DNA of 64,000 nt from Hymenoscyphus infarciens. Taxonomy: Eukaryota > Ascomycota > Leotiomycetes > Helotiales > Helotiaceae. The notes beneath the pieces were generated by a model. That model made no database searches, was not told where the DNA came from, and saw only the letters and a program-made list of their open reading frames with translations. Of this stretch, positions 43,085 through 54,999 are shown piece by piece. Position numbers and translations under genes: made by a program. The DNA is taken from NCBI GenBank assembly GCA_001414345.1, contig LLCB01000009.1, positions 248,001 to 312,000 on the forward strand, written 5' to 3'. Every line of letters begins with the position of its first letter. The stretch's first letter is position 1.

Positions 43085-45620
43085 AGATTCACCGTGGTCA
43101 ACCTCGCTATTTCGATGGCAGAACGGCTCGGTACGCCATCGAGGTTCTTCGAAAAAGACAAATCGACCCGGAAGGTTCGAAAGATCCATCAAAGGCGGCA
43201 TTTCTAGAAACTCACTACCCGGCAATACTCAAAATGAGGGAGCGATTGGAAGTTATGATCCTCAAAATGCGAGGCAGAATCCCCTCTGCGGGTCCCATAC
43301 CGAACCTACACGAATGAAAAGGGCCATGGGTGGTTTTGGGCGGCAGAATGCACTGCATTCTTCGGATTTGAAGGATTACCCTGGAAAATCAAAGGAGTCC
43401 GCATATGATATATTGGCAAATCTTGTCTACGAGCAGGTTCGGAAATTTGGTGCCCAAGAAAAGGGTAAACTGAATTCTCGAATGGCAGATCGCCCCAAGG
43501 AAGAACGACAGGAAGCCGTGTCGATTTTGGAGAAAAACATAGCAAGTTTTGCAAAGGATGTTAGGGCTTCTGCCGCCAGGGCATCTCGGCTTCGAAAAGT
43601 CACAGTAGGAGACAACCCTCTATTTTTCCACTTCCGACAAGCCTTCATTACGGGTCACATTTACGGGTTATATGCCGAGATCAAATATAGATATTTGAAC
43701 TTCACTCATGGCAAGACAAATCAATCTTCCAAAGCGACTGTAGAGTTTCAAGCACAATTAGCAGATCTCAGTCATCCCACAGAGTGGTACCCGGGAACAA
43801 GGGCAATGCAGAGGACAGTACATCTGCACATTGGGCCTACGAATTCGGGGAAAACATATCATGCGTTGAAAAGACTCGAGGCAGCAAAAACAGGTGTTTA
43901 TGCTGGCCCTTTGCGACTGCTGGCACATGAAGTGTATACTAGGTTCAATGCGATGGGCAAGAAATGTGCTCTGATTACGGGAGAAGAACAAAGAATACCC
44001 GAAGGTTTAAATGCTACCATGAGCAGCTGCACAGTCGAAATGGTTCCGCTCAATTCCGAGGTCGAAGTTGCAGTGATTGACGAGATTCAAATGATCGGAG
44101 ACATCGACCGTGGCTGGGCTTGGACCCAAGCTTTCCTTGGTGTCATGGCAAAGGAAGTCCATTTGTGCGGCGAGGAACGAACTGAGGAACTCATAACGTC
44201 CTTGTGCCAAACCACGGGGGACAAACTTGTGATACATCGGTATGAACGACTTGGTGCTTTGGACGTTGAAGCCAAGAGCTTTCATTCCAAACTAAAAAAT
44301 CTCCAGAAGGGGGACGCCGTGATACTGTTCTCTCGAGTGGCCATCCACGCAATGAAGAAATCTATTGAAAAAGCAACGGGTAGACGCTGCGCCGTGGTTT
44401 ATGGCTCCTTGCCTCCCGAGACTCGCGCTCAGCAAGCCGCTCTTTTCAATGACCCCAACAATGATTACGACTTTCTAGCTGCAAGTAACGCAGTCGGAAT
44501 GGGCTTGAATTTGAGCATTAAGCGTATAATATTCGAAGGAGTTTCGCGTTTTAATGGAATCAGTCATACACGTCTTGATACCTCTGAAATCAAACAGATT
44601 GCTGGTAGAGCCGGCAGATATAAGAGCTCGCATGCAGCTATTCAGGAGGGAACATTCAAACATGACGACGCCAATCCATCTCTTCCGAAAAGGCCAGAGC
44701 CTAGTACCGGATTCGTTACCTCATACCACCAAGAGGATTTGAACGTCATCCAGACGGCGATGAGGACGACTGCTCCACAGATTAAAACTGCTGGTGTTTT
44801 CCCACCAGAACATATAACAACTAAATTTGCGTCCTTCTTCCCGGCCGAAACACCTTTCGCTTATATCATGCTTCGAATGAAGGAATTGGTTAAAATCAAC
44901 CCACAGCATCACATGTGCGCCATGCGCGAGATCGTCGAATTACTTGATCTCATTCAGCCGTACAAAATGACGGTCAAGGACCGCCTCACATTCGCAAACG
45001 CCCCTGTTACCTTAAATGACCCTGGTGCAGCAGCTACAATTTGCGAACTTGCATCATGTATCTCAAATCAGACCAGCGGAGAACTACTAAATATCCGTAC
45101 TCTGAAACTGGAGCTTCTTGACCAAGAAGCCCTTAATTACCGTCATGGGATGAAGGGATACTTGCGAGAAGCAGAGTTGCTCCACAAGGGTCTGACTTTG
45201 TACCTATGGCTCAGTTATCGTTTCCCATCCGTATTCCGAAGTCAAGCACTCGCCTTTCACGTCAAAGGTCTGGTAGAAGAAAAAATTGATTTCTGCTTGT
45301 CGCAAGTTGATCAGCATTATTCTCGGAAGGATATCAGGGTGTCGGAAAAAGAGAATGCGAAATTGGATTGGCAAGAGCAGAAAATCAAAGAGCTTGAGGA
45401 TTCTGGTATTCTTGGGGAACGGGATGAGCAGGAGAAGCCGGATGAGGACGAGAGTATTGAGTATCTCGAGGAATTGACCGATGAGTCCCCAGACAAGTTG
45501 GAGGAAAGCTGGACTTGTGACGAGAAGATTGAGGGAGAGACTGAGAAAAGCCAGACGATACCTTTGGCGAACTTGGAGCATACGACACCCGTGACTCCCA
45601 AGATTGAAGCAGAAGCGTAG
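43035..45620 (+). CDS. SUV3: Mitochondrial ATP-dependent RNA helicase Suv3
   Basis: Single exon, 861 residues. The N-terminus lacks acidic residues for 15 positions and is Arg/Lys-rich afterwards, consistent with mitochondrial import. Helicase motifs are intact: Walker A GPTNSGKT at residues 267-274, YAGPLRLLAHEVY, DEIQ at 349-352 (the Suv3 version of DEAD/DExH), VAVIDEIQMIGD, LCGEERTEEL and motif VI QIAGRAGR at 521-528. A C-terminal Suv3 domain (LWLSYRFPSVF near 720) and an acidic low-complexity tail (QEKPDEDESIEYLEELTDESP) follow. In yeast Suv3 works with the exoribonuclease Dss1 in the mitochondrial degradosome that turns over introns and aberrant RNA. The start at 43035 is the first ATG in frame. 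Confidence 0.94.
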   Translation: MNITPRLPKQCAFCAFKDSPWSTSLFRWQNGSVRHRGSSKKTNRPGRFERSIKGGISRNSLPGNTQNEGAIGSYDPQNARQNPLCGSHTEPTRMKRAMGGFGRQNALHSSDLKDYPGKSKESAYDILANLVYEQVRKFGAQEKGKLNSRMADRPKEERQEAVSILEKNIASFAKDVRASAARASRLRKVTVGDNPLFFHFRQAFITGHIYGLYAEIKYRYLNFTHGKTNQSSKATVEFQAQLADLSHPTEWYPGTRAMQRTVHLHIGPTNSGKTYHALKRLEAAKTGVYAGPLRLLAHEVYTRFNAMGKKCALITGEEQRIPEGLNATMSSCTVEMVPLNSEVEVAVIDEIQMIGDIDRGWAWTQAFLGVMAKEVHLCGEERTEELITSLCQTTGDKLVIHRYERLGALDVEAKSFHSKLKNLQKGDAVILFSRVAIHAMKKSIEKATGRRCAVVYGSLPPETRAQQAALFNDPNNDYDFLAASNAVGMGLNLSIKRIIFEGVSRFNGISHTRLDTSEIKQIAGRAGRYKSSHAAIQEGTFKHDDANPSLPKRPEPSTGFVTSYHQEDLNVIQTAMRTTAPQIKTAGVFPPEHITTKFASFFPAETPFAYIMLRMKELVKINPQHHMCAMREIVELLDLIQPYKMTVKDRLTFANAPVTLNDPGAAATICELASCISNQTSGELLNIRTLKLELLDQEALNYRHGMKGYLREAELLHKGLTLYLWLSYRFPSVFRSQALAFHVKGLVEEKIDFCLSQVDQHYSRKDIRVSEKENAKLDWQEQKIKELEDSGILGERDEQEKPDEDESIEYLEELTDESPDKLEESWTCDEKIEGETEKSQTIPLANLEHTTPVTPKIEAEA

Positions 45621-46334
45621 GCGATGTACGATATGTGTTCGCTACGATCATTGTCTGTATATGTGTAATTATTGTGTGTAATTCGCTGGCATTGGGCGGC
45701 TTTTGTATAATTGGGCATAAAACTGGGAGCTACAGGCCCTAAAGATAACGAGGGTTGATTGGGATGGGACCCTTGTAAGATACGTTTTAATGACGAACAG
45801 AAACCCTTCTCTTGTGTGTTGGTTTACCACGCGTGTTTTTACTTGCCTCGTTGGACGCTGGTTTAAGGTTTCCGCTGTGCAGGCTAGCAGCTCCCCCCGA
45901 GGAGATTCCCAACGCCATACTTGAGTGCAAAATTGTTCACATCAATACAGCCTCAACAGAACAAAACGACAGACTCTTTTATAAAGTAGGATCTAGGGGG
46001 AAAATGGTAGTTGTCACGTGATCTTTGCAGATTACTGGTGGCTTATCCGCAAGGAAAAAGTTAGACGATGCGAGGGTGGGAATATCAACCACTCTGGGTA
46101 TCCCAACTTTTCAGCAAAAAAGGCAAGCACGACAAAAAAGTTCAAAAACATACAACAGCAGGTATTCGCTGGTGGTCACCCACCCAACTACTAATCTGCC
46201 GATCTGAGGCTTGTGTATGGCAGAGCGGACGGGATGCCCAACTTTCCTTAGTCTATGGTCGTATGTGACAGATTGTGCTGTATTTGTGTATATATGTTGA
46301 TAGGTTTGGCGTAGGCAATTTTAGGTTAATCGCT
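45621..46334. other. Right border of the genic block
   Basis: 3' flank of SUV3. Base composition is normal until about 46330, where it falls sharply into the AT-rich transposon island. The short frames at 45812-46268 have no support. Confidence 0.5.
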
Positions 46335-47172
46335 GGTAACAGTCTAAGATAATTACTCTCTCGTATTAGTTATATTAAGATAAAAGTTTTAACTATTGCT
46401 CTCTATATGTCTTTTATTTAATATTACTTAAGGTTTCTTTTTATAAGCTACTATTTACTTAAGAAATTATTAAGTATAAAGTAAGCTTTCTTTTAATAAT
46501 TTATTTATTATATTATATAAAAATTTCCTTCTTCTAACCTAGTCTTATTATTAAGTAATAATATTACCTTTCTATCTATTAAACTATTTTTATAATATTC
46601 TCTTATAAATCTAAACTTAATTTCTTTTTAATCTTATAATAAAATAGAGATATTATACTTATATAATACTATTACTAAATCTATAATAGCGTTAGTTAAC
46701 GTTAGTAATAATATATTATACTTAGAATATCTAGATATAGAATATAGTCTAATACTAGTAAACTAGAGCTAGCTTATAAAAATAAAACTAGAGACTAAAG
46801 TAAGATATATAACTATAAGAATTACTATAAAGAGTATCTTAGAAAATACTTACTAGTCTATAAAATATATAATATTAGATCTATACTTTTTAAGAAAAAA
46901 GTAAGATAAAAAGAGAGTACTTATATAAATTAAATAAGAAGTATATATTATTAAGAACTTATAAGCTAATATACTAGTAAAAGTAGATATTATAAAGCTA
47001 GAGAGTATTAATATATTATTATTTAGTATAATAATAGCTATAATAGACTTCTATAAAGTAGAAATAAATATTATAGCTAAGACTATTAGTTTTATAACAA
47101 ATAGGCTAGTATATATTAAAAAGGCTATTCTAATTCTACTATATATAAGTATACTAGTTAGAGTCTATAACC

Positions 47173-47525
47173 TGTGACGGTATGCTGTTCTATATAGCCG
47201 ATATTACGTAGTATATACCGTATATATTAGCTTTCGGTAGTTGTTGTTTTATATTATCTAATTTAGGAAGGTTACGTACGTCCGAGCTTTTAGACGTACT
47301 TCGTAGAGTTTAGGCTTTTATATTAGCCGACGTATGTCGTTGTTCGGTTTCGTACCCCTTTTTGTATTATTTAAAACCTCTTATATATAGCAGCCTACTC
47401 CTAGAGTTAGAAAAGGCTAGTTTAGCCTTTTCTTCTATATTAGAGCCTAGTATCTATATACGTTATTCTGCTATACGTACTCCTATATACCTCTACTGTA
47501 GTTATATGTATTTCGTGCTATTACA
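47173..47525 (+). repeat. 5' LTR of element B
   Basis: 353 bp. The outer end keeps TGTGACGGTATGC, where the 3' LTR has TGTAACGGTATAC. Confidence 0.92.
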
Positions 47526-48039
47526 TAAAAAGGCTAAACTGTTCTTCGCCAGTAACGGCCTTAATAATATCTCCTTTGAGCTTGTCGCTACTCTTTGTTT
47601 AGAATTCGATTCGCTCTTAATTCGAAATATTACGACAGCATCCTTAAATAGCCGAGTAATTAGAGACTACCTAGACAGCTAGTAACACTAGGGTTTAGTA
47701 TCTATATAGATAGCTGGTAAAAATCGTATTTTAGTATACGTTAAGAGATTGGAATACGCTAAGTGTTCCTAAGAATCCTAATAACCCTAGGATCGGTGAA
47801 TAAGTCGACTTCATAGTTATCGCGAAGGCTTCTGAACCTGACCTTACCCCCCCCCCCTAAAATCGACGAAGATGTCGAACCTAGTTCTGCTACGAGGCGT
47901 TGAACGACCTTCTAGAGCCACCCCCTTTACTAAAAGACACCCTTCTAAAAGCCGCCTAAATAGCATCTATATACTAAGATCTAGAAGATCTTGACGAAAG
48001 AACAAAGATAAGCGAGACTTCTTAAATGTGGACTAGATA

Positions 48040-49265
48040 TAGTTGGTTATATAAGCTTTAGAAGTAGAGAATTAAGAAATAAAGGATTAGCTAGCTAAGC
48101 TAGAAAAGAGAATAAGCGAACTTATAATTTAAAGTTAATAAATCGCTTTACCTTTGAACCCTCCTTGATCTGACCCTCTTTTGAACCCTCCTTAATCGAA
48201 CCCTCTTCTACTTCTAAGCTTGAATTTATACCTCTTTCGGCTATGGGTAGCTGCCTCTGATGCCTTCTAACATACCCCCTATCGACATCTTTAAAATGTC
48301 GAACCTAGTTCTGCTGAATAGCGTTGAGCGACAACTCCCTTCTAGGGCTACCCTCCTTTTTGAAAGACCCTTTGAACCCTTTCTGAATTACACCTGTATA
48401 CTAAGATCTAGAAGATCCTGAAGAAACAATAAAGGTTGAAGAGACTAGCGGGACTTCTTAAATGCGGACGATATATGGACGAGATAGCGGTATACAAAGG
48501 ATAAAACGATCGGTTAGAGAGATGGAGGACAAAATTACAAGCGAACTTTGAAGTTAAAAACATACCACCTTTGAACACTCACTGATCCGACCCTCTTTTG
48601 AACCTTCGTTCGAACCCTCCTTTGCTTTCAAAGCCCTAATTTAGACCTCTTTCGTATAAGGGACACCGCTGCCCCTGATGCCTTCCTACCACTTCCCTCG
48701 AATCGGATACGAATCGGTCGAAATACGCTTTCTATCAGGACCAAAGAAGTGAGCTCTTAGCTGAGTTATCGCTGTTAATCCTGACCGAACATTATCCGAC
48801 TCCACTCTAAACTTCCCTCGAACCGAAAGACTACGACTGCGGTTACGGACTGAGTCCCCGCCGGTACAAAGGTTGAAAGAGATAGAAGTGGAATTAAGAA
48901 TAAGATTACGCTGAAGAAACTTTTACCGACTTTAAAAGGTTACTTTTCGAGTACGGCTATACTCGGAGAGATACTAGAATCGGAACGCTTCTTCTATATA
49001 TAGGACAAAGACAAGATTACATCTTAGCTCTAAAACGCGTCTACTGCCCTTACGAGACGCTAGAATTATAACTTTGCTAAAATGATAAACGATCTTTTAG
49101 CTATAGATAAGGAGAGACACCGAAGCACTAAATATTTAGAAACGACCACGCCTGTCAATATCAGCACTTTAGTTTAAAACACCCCTCCCTCCTTGTCCGA
49201 CTTAGCTCTAAACTCCCTACGATCTGACAGCGACTCTTTTTCGAAATCGGAAGATGACGAATAAG
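48040..49265 (+). pseudogene. Gag-like region of element B
   Basis: Equivalent in order to the gag-like region of element A: a helix rich in Glu/Lys/Leu near 48055-48130, a Pro/Leu-rich linker (48140-48240, partly duplicated at 48290-48660), a stretch matching TDFKRLLFEYGYTR near 48920-48970, and an acidic end near 49250. Frameshifts and stops break it. Confidence 0.5.
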
Positions 49266-50600
49266 TCCTTAAGTACCCTGAAGGGAACAAGGCGGCCTAC
49301 GGGCCTGAACAACACAGTTCCTACGACAGTACTAATAAATGTCGTACCTGAAACTGTACCCCTTTTTTGACAACTTCGGCATTAAGTTCATTTGACTAGC
49401 TGAAACTACCCTTTTTGTTGTTCTGAACTTTGGATAGCGAAACTCTAACAACTTTGGAAACAACTTCGCCTTTGACCACCCGAACCTGCCCCTCCTCTTG
49501 TTGTCCTAGACCTCGGACAACAATTCTAAACTTTGATAACCTTCGGCAACAACTTCGCTTTTGACTAGCTGAAACCCTACCTGTTGTTATCCTAAACGTT
49601 GGATAACAATTTCAAACTTTGACAACGTTTGGCATTAACTCTTTTGACTAGCTGAAACCACCCCTTTTATTGTCCCCTGTTACTTAGACAAGAATTATAA
49701 TACGACAACTTCGGCAACAACTTCGCTTTTAACCACCCGAACCCCTACCGACTCCAGCAAGGAGTCTTCCTTACATTCTTTCTCTCTTTCTTACTTTCTT
49801 TTCACTTCTAGCTAGGCCAGAAGTTCCTTATTTTTTTTGAATTCTTCGAATCGGATGCGAATCGGTTGTAATACGCTCTCCACCAGGACGAAACTCAGAA
49901 GTGAGCTCTTAGCTAAGTTATCACTATTAATCCCGACCGAGCACTATCCGACTTTACTTTGAACTTCCGCTAACCTAAGTTTGAACTTTTCGAATCGGAT
50001 ACGAATTAGTACGCTCTCGAAAGGATAGTGACCTCTTAGCTGAGTTATCACTATCTACGACATTATCAACTTTTCGTTTTCAACTTCACTCTAAAAACCC
50101 GCCGACCTTAGTTCAGACGAACCTACACTCTTTTAATAAATTCGAATCGGAGAATTCGAATCGGAGAATTCGAATCGGATACGAATCGGTACGCCCTCGA
50201 AGTAAGCTCTTAACTGAGTTATCACTGCCTCTCGACCAAACCACCTCCGACTCTACTCTAAATTCGTTTCCGACTTTATTCTAAACTTTTTCAGACCTAC
50301 ACTCTTTTTTCATTTTGAATTCTTTGAATCGGATACGAATCGGTATACGCTCGAAGTGAACTCTTAGCTAAGACATCACTGTCACCTACAACGTTACCTC
50401 TTAATGTTCGCTTCCGACTCTACTCTAAATTCACCTTCGACTTTTGAATTTTTATTCTAAACTTTTTTAGACCCACACTCTTTTAGCAATTCGAATCGGA
50501 TACGAATCGGTACGCTCTCGAAGTGAGCTCTTAACTGAGTTATTACTGCCTCTTAACTGAACGACCTCCGACTCTACTCTGAATTTCACCTTTGAACTTT
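48690..50600 (+). repeat. Diverged internal direct repeats of element B
   Basis: The phrase GAATCGGATACGAATCGG, followed within about 20-40 bp by GAGCTCTTAACTGAGTTAT and then CCGACTCTACTCT, recurs near 48705, 49855, 50000, 50175, 50330 and 50490. A second phrase (GACAACTTCGGCAACAACTTCG-like) recurs between 49360 and 49740. Confidence 0.8.
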
Positions 50601-50948
50601 TGAACTTTTTGAACTTTGAACTTTCTCCGACCTGCTAGACGGATCGGACTATACTCTTTTAGCGGACGCGAATGCTTGCTTTTGATATTGAAGGATTGGA
50701 AACGAAGTCTCTTTTATAAGCATCTACGAATTAGGTCGGTTACGATTCAAAACCGACATCTCGACATCTCGCTTCGCTTACGATAAATCTCGATAAAAAA
50801 ACAAAGCATCTTCGAACCCGGGTTAGCTACGATTTAGACCCTAACCGACTTACGATAACATAACAATGTAATACTTACGCTATCCCGATTCAGCCCTGAA
50901 CGATAAGAGATAGAAGACTTGGGACAAGTCTTTTTTAAGGGAGGGGGA

Positions 50949-51301
50949 TGTAACGGTATACCGTCCTGTATAGCCGATATTACATAGCATATGCCGTATA
51001 TATTAGCTTTCGGCAGTTATTGTTTTGCATTATCTAATTTAGGAAGGTTACGTACGTCCGGGCTTTTAGACGTACTTCGTAGGGTTCGGGCTTTTGTATT
51101 AGCCGACGTATATCGTTGTTCGGTTTCGTACCCCTTTTTATATTATCCGAAACCTCTTATATATAGCAGCCTGCTCCTAGAGTCAGAAAAGGCTAGTTTA
51201 GCCTTTTCTTCTGTATCAGAGCCTAGTATCTACATACGTCATTCTGCTATACGCACTCCTATATGCCTCTACTGTAGTTGTGTGTATTTCGTGCCGTTAT
51301 A
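50949..51301 (+). repeat. 3' LTR of element B
   Basis: 353 bp, preceded by the polypurine tract. Its outer end keeps CGCACTCC, ATGCCTC and TTGTGTGTATTTCGTGCCG, which are TA-converted in the 5' LTR. Confidence 0.92.
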
Positions 51302-51306
51302 TAACC

Positions 51307-54300
51307 TTACTTTATAAGATAGAGAATACCTCTTTAAACTAATAAAGTTAAATATTACTCTATTTATATATATAGTTAATAATAACTTTTTAGCTATTCT
51401 TATAAAAAATAATTTAAATATACTAATTTAACTACTTTAAAACTTAATATTAAGAAAGTTAGCTAAAATAACTTTTAATAAAGTATATTATATTAAAGTA
51501 GAATATTAAGATAAGATCTTTAAATTAGTTTTATAACTAGTAGTAAAGATAGAATAGCTAAAGAGTATATTAGTAATAGAGATAAAGCTACTAAATAGAA
51601 TTATAATTTATAGTAATAGTAAAGCGTTTATAGAACTAAAAGCTATATATAAAGAGTTCTTAAAAATATAGCTATTAAGTAAAGAAGTAAAGATCTTTAT
51701 AAACTAATAAATAAAAGTCTACTTAAAACTAGGATAAGAAGAGTATATAACTAATAAAGCTTAAATTTATTTAACTAGCTAGTATAGCTAAGAATTAATT
51801 AATAGAGTATATAATAGTTTATATTAAGATAGTAAAATAGAATAGATAATCATATATTACTCCTTTATATATCTATTATTTAGAGTATAAAAGAATAAGA
51901 AAGATAAGAAAGGCTATATAGTAATAGATATTTAAGAGCTAAATAGGTTAGTTATACTAGACGTATATCTAATACTATTATAGACTAAAATTATAGTAAT
52001 ATATTCTAGCTATAACTTTATTATAGCTATTAATAACCTAGCTTTCTTCTTCTAATAGTAAGTATATCTAAACTACTATTATTACTTTATAGTTATATCT
52101 TATAAAAGCTAAGAAACCTCTAATATACTAATTATAAGATACTAGAATATACTAGTATATATCTAATAACTTATAAACTATTACTTTTAAGATTTAAAGA
52201 CTTTTATAAGAATATATATTAATAATATAGTAATAGTAAATAAAAGTCTTAAAGAGTATATAAACTATATATATAAGCGACTTAAAGTCTTTACTAAACT
52301 AGGCCTATTATATAGTATAGAGAAAATATATATTAAGTACTCTTTAATATTTATTCTTAGCTAATAAGTTAATTCTCTTAGCCTATTAATAATAAAGGAA
52401 AGACTTAAAGCTATTATAACTCTAAAATTCTTAGAAACCTTAAAAGATCTAGAATAATACTTAGATATAATAGGTTATTTAAGAGAGTATATATAGAACT
52501 ATATAATTATAACTAGCTCTCTTTAAGAATAAAAAATAGAACTTTTAAAAAGAGTACTAGTAAGTAGCTAAGCTAGAACTAACTTTATAAAGTAAGAAGT
52601 ATTTATATACTTAATAAGCTAAGAACGAGCTTTATTTATAGCTTTATAAAATACTTTAATAGAAAAGATAATACTAATATACTTTAATTCTAGTAAGTAA
52701 TTCTATATTAACGTAGACTTATTAAAAGATAGTATTAAGATTATAGTATACTACTTATAAGAAAAGAGAGATATAAACCTTAATAAGATAATCTATTAGA
52801 AGAAAAAGCTAGAACTAATCTTATTCCTTTTCTAAAAGTTAATAGTAGTTAAGTAAAACTATTAGCTAATTAAAATAGTAATAATAGAAGTAGTATAAGC
52901 TATCTAAAAACTATAAGATAAGATTAAGTTATTAAGAATACCTAGTATAATTATATTTATAGACTATAATATAACTCTAGGCTTAGTAAGAAAGTTAGAT
53001 ATTATATTCTTAGTATTAACTAAAAAGCTAAACCTTAGACTTATATATATTATAGAATTTCTATCTAGGTTTAACTTAAATATCTATTATAAGCCTAGTA
53101 AGAAGTATCTAATACTAGACGTCTTATTATATTTATTAATATCTAGAAAGAAGAGATCTTAGTTAGAAAAGAAAGCTAAATTAGACGTACTTTAAGCTAT
53201 TAAAGATATTAAGATAATAGAAATTTATATAAGAGAGGTAATAGTTTAAATTATATCTTCTTTTAAACTAAAAGTTATAATAAAGTATAAAAATAATAAG
53301 AAATAAAAGACTATTATTAGAATAATATCTATAAATAAAACTCTTAATAAAAATATAGCTAAATTACTCTTTTTTATTAAAGAAGAGATGTTATTTAAGA
53401 AGAGTTTAAATAAGCTATTATAATAATTATATATTTCTAAAAATTATATAATAAATATGTTTAAATAGGCTTATAATATAGTTAAATATTTAAGATATAG
53501 TAAATTATAAGAAATATTATCTTATTTATTTTATATTAGATAACTAGGAAAGTCTTTATAATAATATCTAGTATATTATCTAAAATACTTAATTTATAGC
53601 CTAAAACGCTATAAGCTAAATAGTTCTCTTTAACTAATTCTATTACTACTAGTACTATTTTATTATATTATAATTAACTTTATTCTTACTTTACTACTAA
53701 GCTATAAAGGTTATAATTATATAATAATAATAATATATAAGGTTTTAAAGAAGAAGGTCTTAGTACTAGGCTAAGAGGATTATATAACTAAAGATTAAGT
53801 AAAAGCTATAATATAAAGATTCTAACTACTTAACTAGAGGTATTTAAAGGTTATTATCTTAAATAGAGACTAGAAATTTATAAACGCCTTTTAAAAAGAT
53901 TTATTTATAGTTATAAGAATAAAATTACTATACTCTATAATATATTATTCTTAGATAGATAAATAATTAGAGACTATAAATTAAATAACTAAGATTATAA
54001 TATAGTACTTCTTATAGAGTTTAATAGACTTTTTAAAATAAATAAAGGTAATTCTAAGTATATAATCTACTTTAAATAACTATAAATTAATAGTTATAAA
54101 TAAGTCTTTTAATAAAACTATAAAGATATTATAGTTTTTTACTTAATACTTTAATTAGTCTAATATCTAAGCTATAAACTATAATCTTAAACACGTTAGT
54201 AGTAAGAATTAAGATATTAGATATATTAGAAGTAGTAGTAATAAATATAAAATATATATATAATAAGAAGTACTAGCTAATTTTCTTTAAAATAAGAGAT

Positions 54301-54520
54301 AACGTTTTACTAAGACTCTATATAGAGTATAATATCTTAGCTATAAAAGATAACTATAAGGTATATATATAATAAGTAGGCTTATTTAGAGTTCTTAAGA
54401 GAATTAAATACTAGGCTTATAGACTAAATATTCTACTAAGTATAAAGATATATCTAGTTATCATAGTAGTTTACTTAGAATTAAAAGCTAAAGAAAAGGA
54501 TTTATATAATAGACTACTAC
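51307..54520 (+). pseudogene. Gypsy pol remnants: RT, RNase H, integrase
   Basis: Stops are dense but the family pattern persists. RT reads a Y-I-N-N box near 52213-52230 where YVDD is expected, then KSLKEYINYIYKRLKVFTKLGL and a GYLREYI-type segment near 52470. RNase H includes IIIFIDYNITLGLV near 52945-52990 and the ensuing LNLRLIYIIEFLSRFNLNIYYKPSKK-type segment (to about 53105). Integrase includes a zinc-finger-like region near 53460-53620 and a core near 53700-54000. All changes fit C-to-T or G-to-A. Confidence 0.72.
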
Positions 54521-54681
54521 TTAAGTGTAATAGCCTGTCACCTAGGCTATCCTCGATTGCTAGAAGTATCTGCTATATATAAGATTTCGGCGGTTATTAT
54601 TTTGTATTATCTAATTTAGGAAGATTACGTATATCTGAGCTTTTAGACGTACTTCGTAGAGTTCGGGCTTTTATATTAGCC

Positions 54682-54999
54682 TATAACAGTATGCCGTTAT
54701 TCTAGATAGCTAGGAGTACCTGCTATATATAGGGTTTCAGTAGTTATTATCTTATATTATCTGTTTTAGGAAGGTTACGTAGGTTCGAGCTTTTATATTA
54801 GCCGACGTATAACGTTAGTCGGTTTTAGACTCTTTTATACTATCTAAACCTCTTATATATAACAGCCTACTCTTAGAGTAGAAGAGAGATAGTTTTTCCT
54901 TTTCTTCTATATTAGAGCCTAGTATTTATATACGTTATTTAGTCTTAAACGTACTCCTATATACCTCTTCTCCTATAGTATATATTTCGTACTATTATA
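54682..54999 (+). repeat. 5' LTR of element C
   Basis: 318 bp, starting TATAACAGTATGCC; ends ACTATTATA. Confidence 0.9.

Larger units (their letters stand above)
47173..51301 (+). mobile_element. Non-autonomous gag-only LTR element, copy B (4.1 kb)
   Basis: LTRs of 353 bp (47173-47525, 50949-51301) begin TGTRACGG and end with TTACA or TTATA. TAACC is duplicated at 47168-47172 and 51302-51306. The polypurine tract AAGGGAGGGGGA is at 50937-50948. The 3.4-kb interior has a gag-like region (48040-49265) and then a repeat-rich stretch with about six diverged copies of a 150-bp unit. Much of 48200-50950 keeps CG and CA sites, so it is less RIP-affected than anything around it. No pol was found. 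Confidence 0.93.

Noticed and set aside
47362..51317. Open frames at 47362-47682 and 50991-51317 with nearly the same predicted protein
   Set aside because: Both lie in or across the LTRs of element B; the similarity is due to the LTR repeat, not to a gene.
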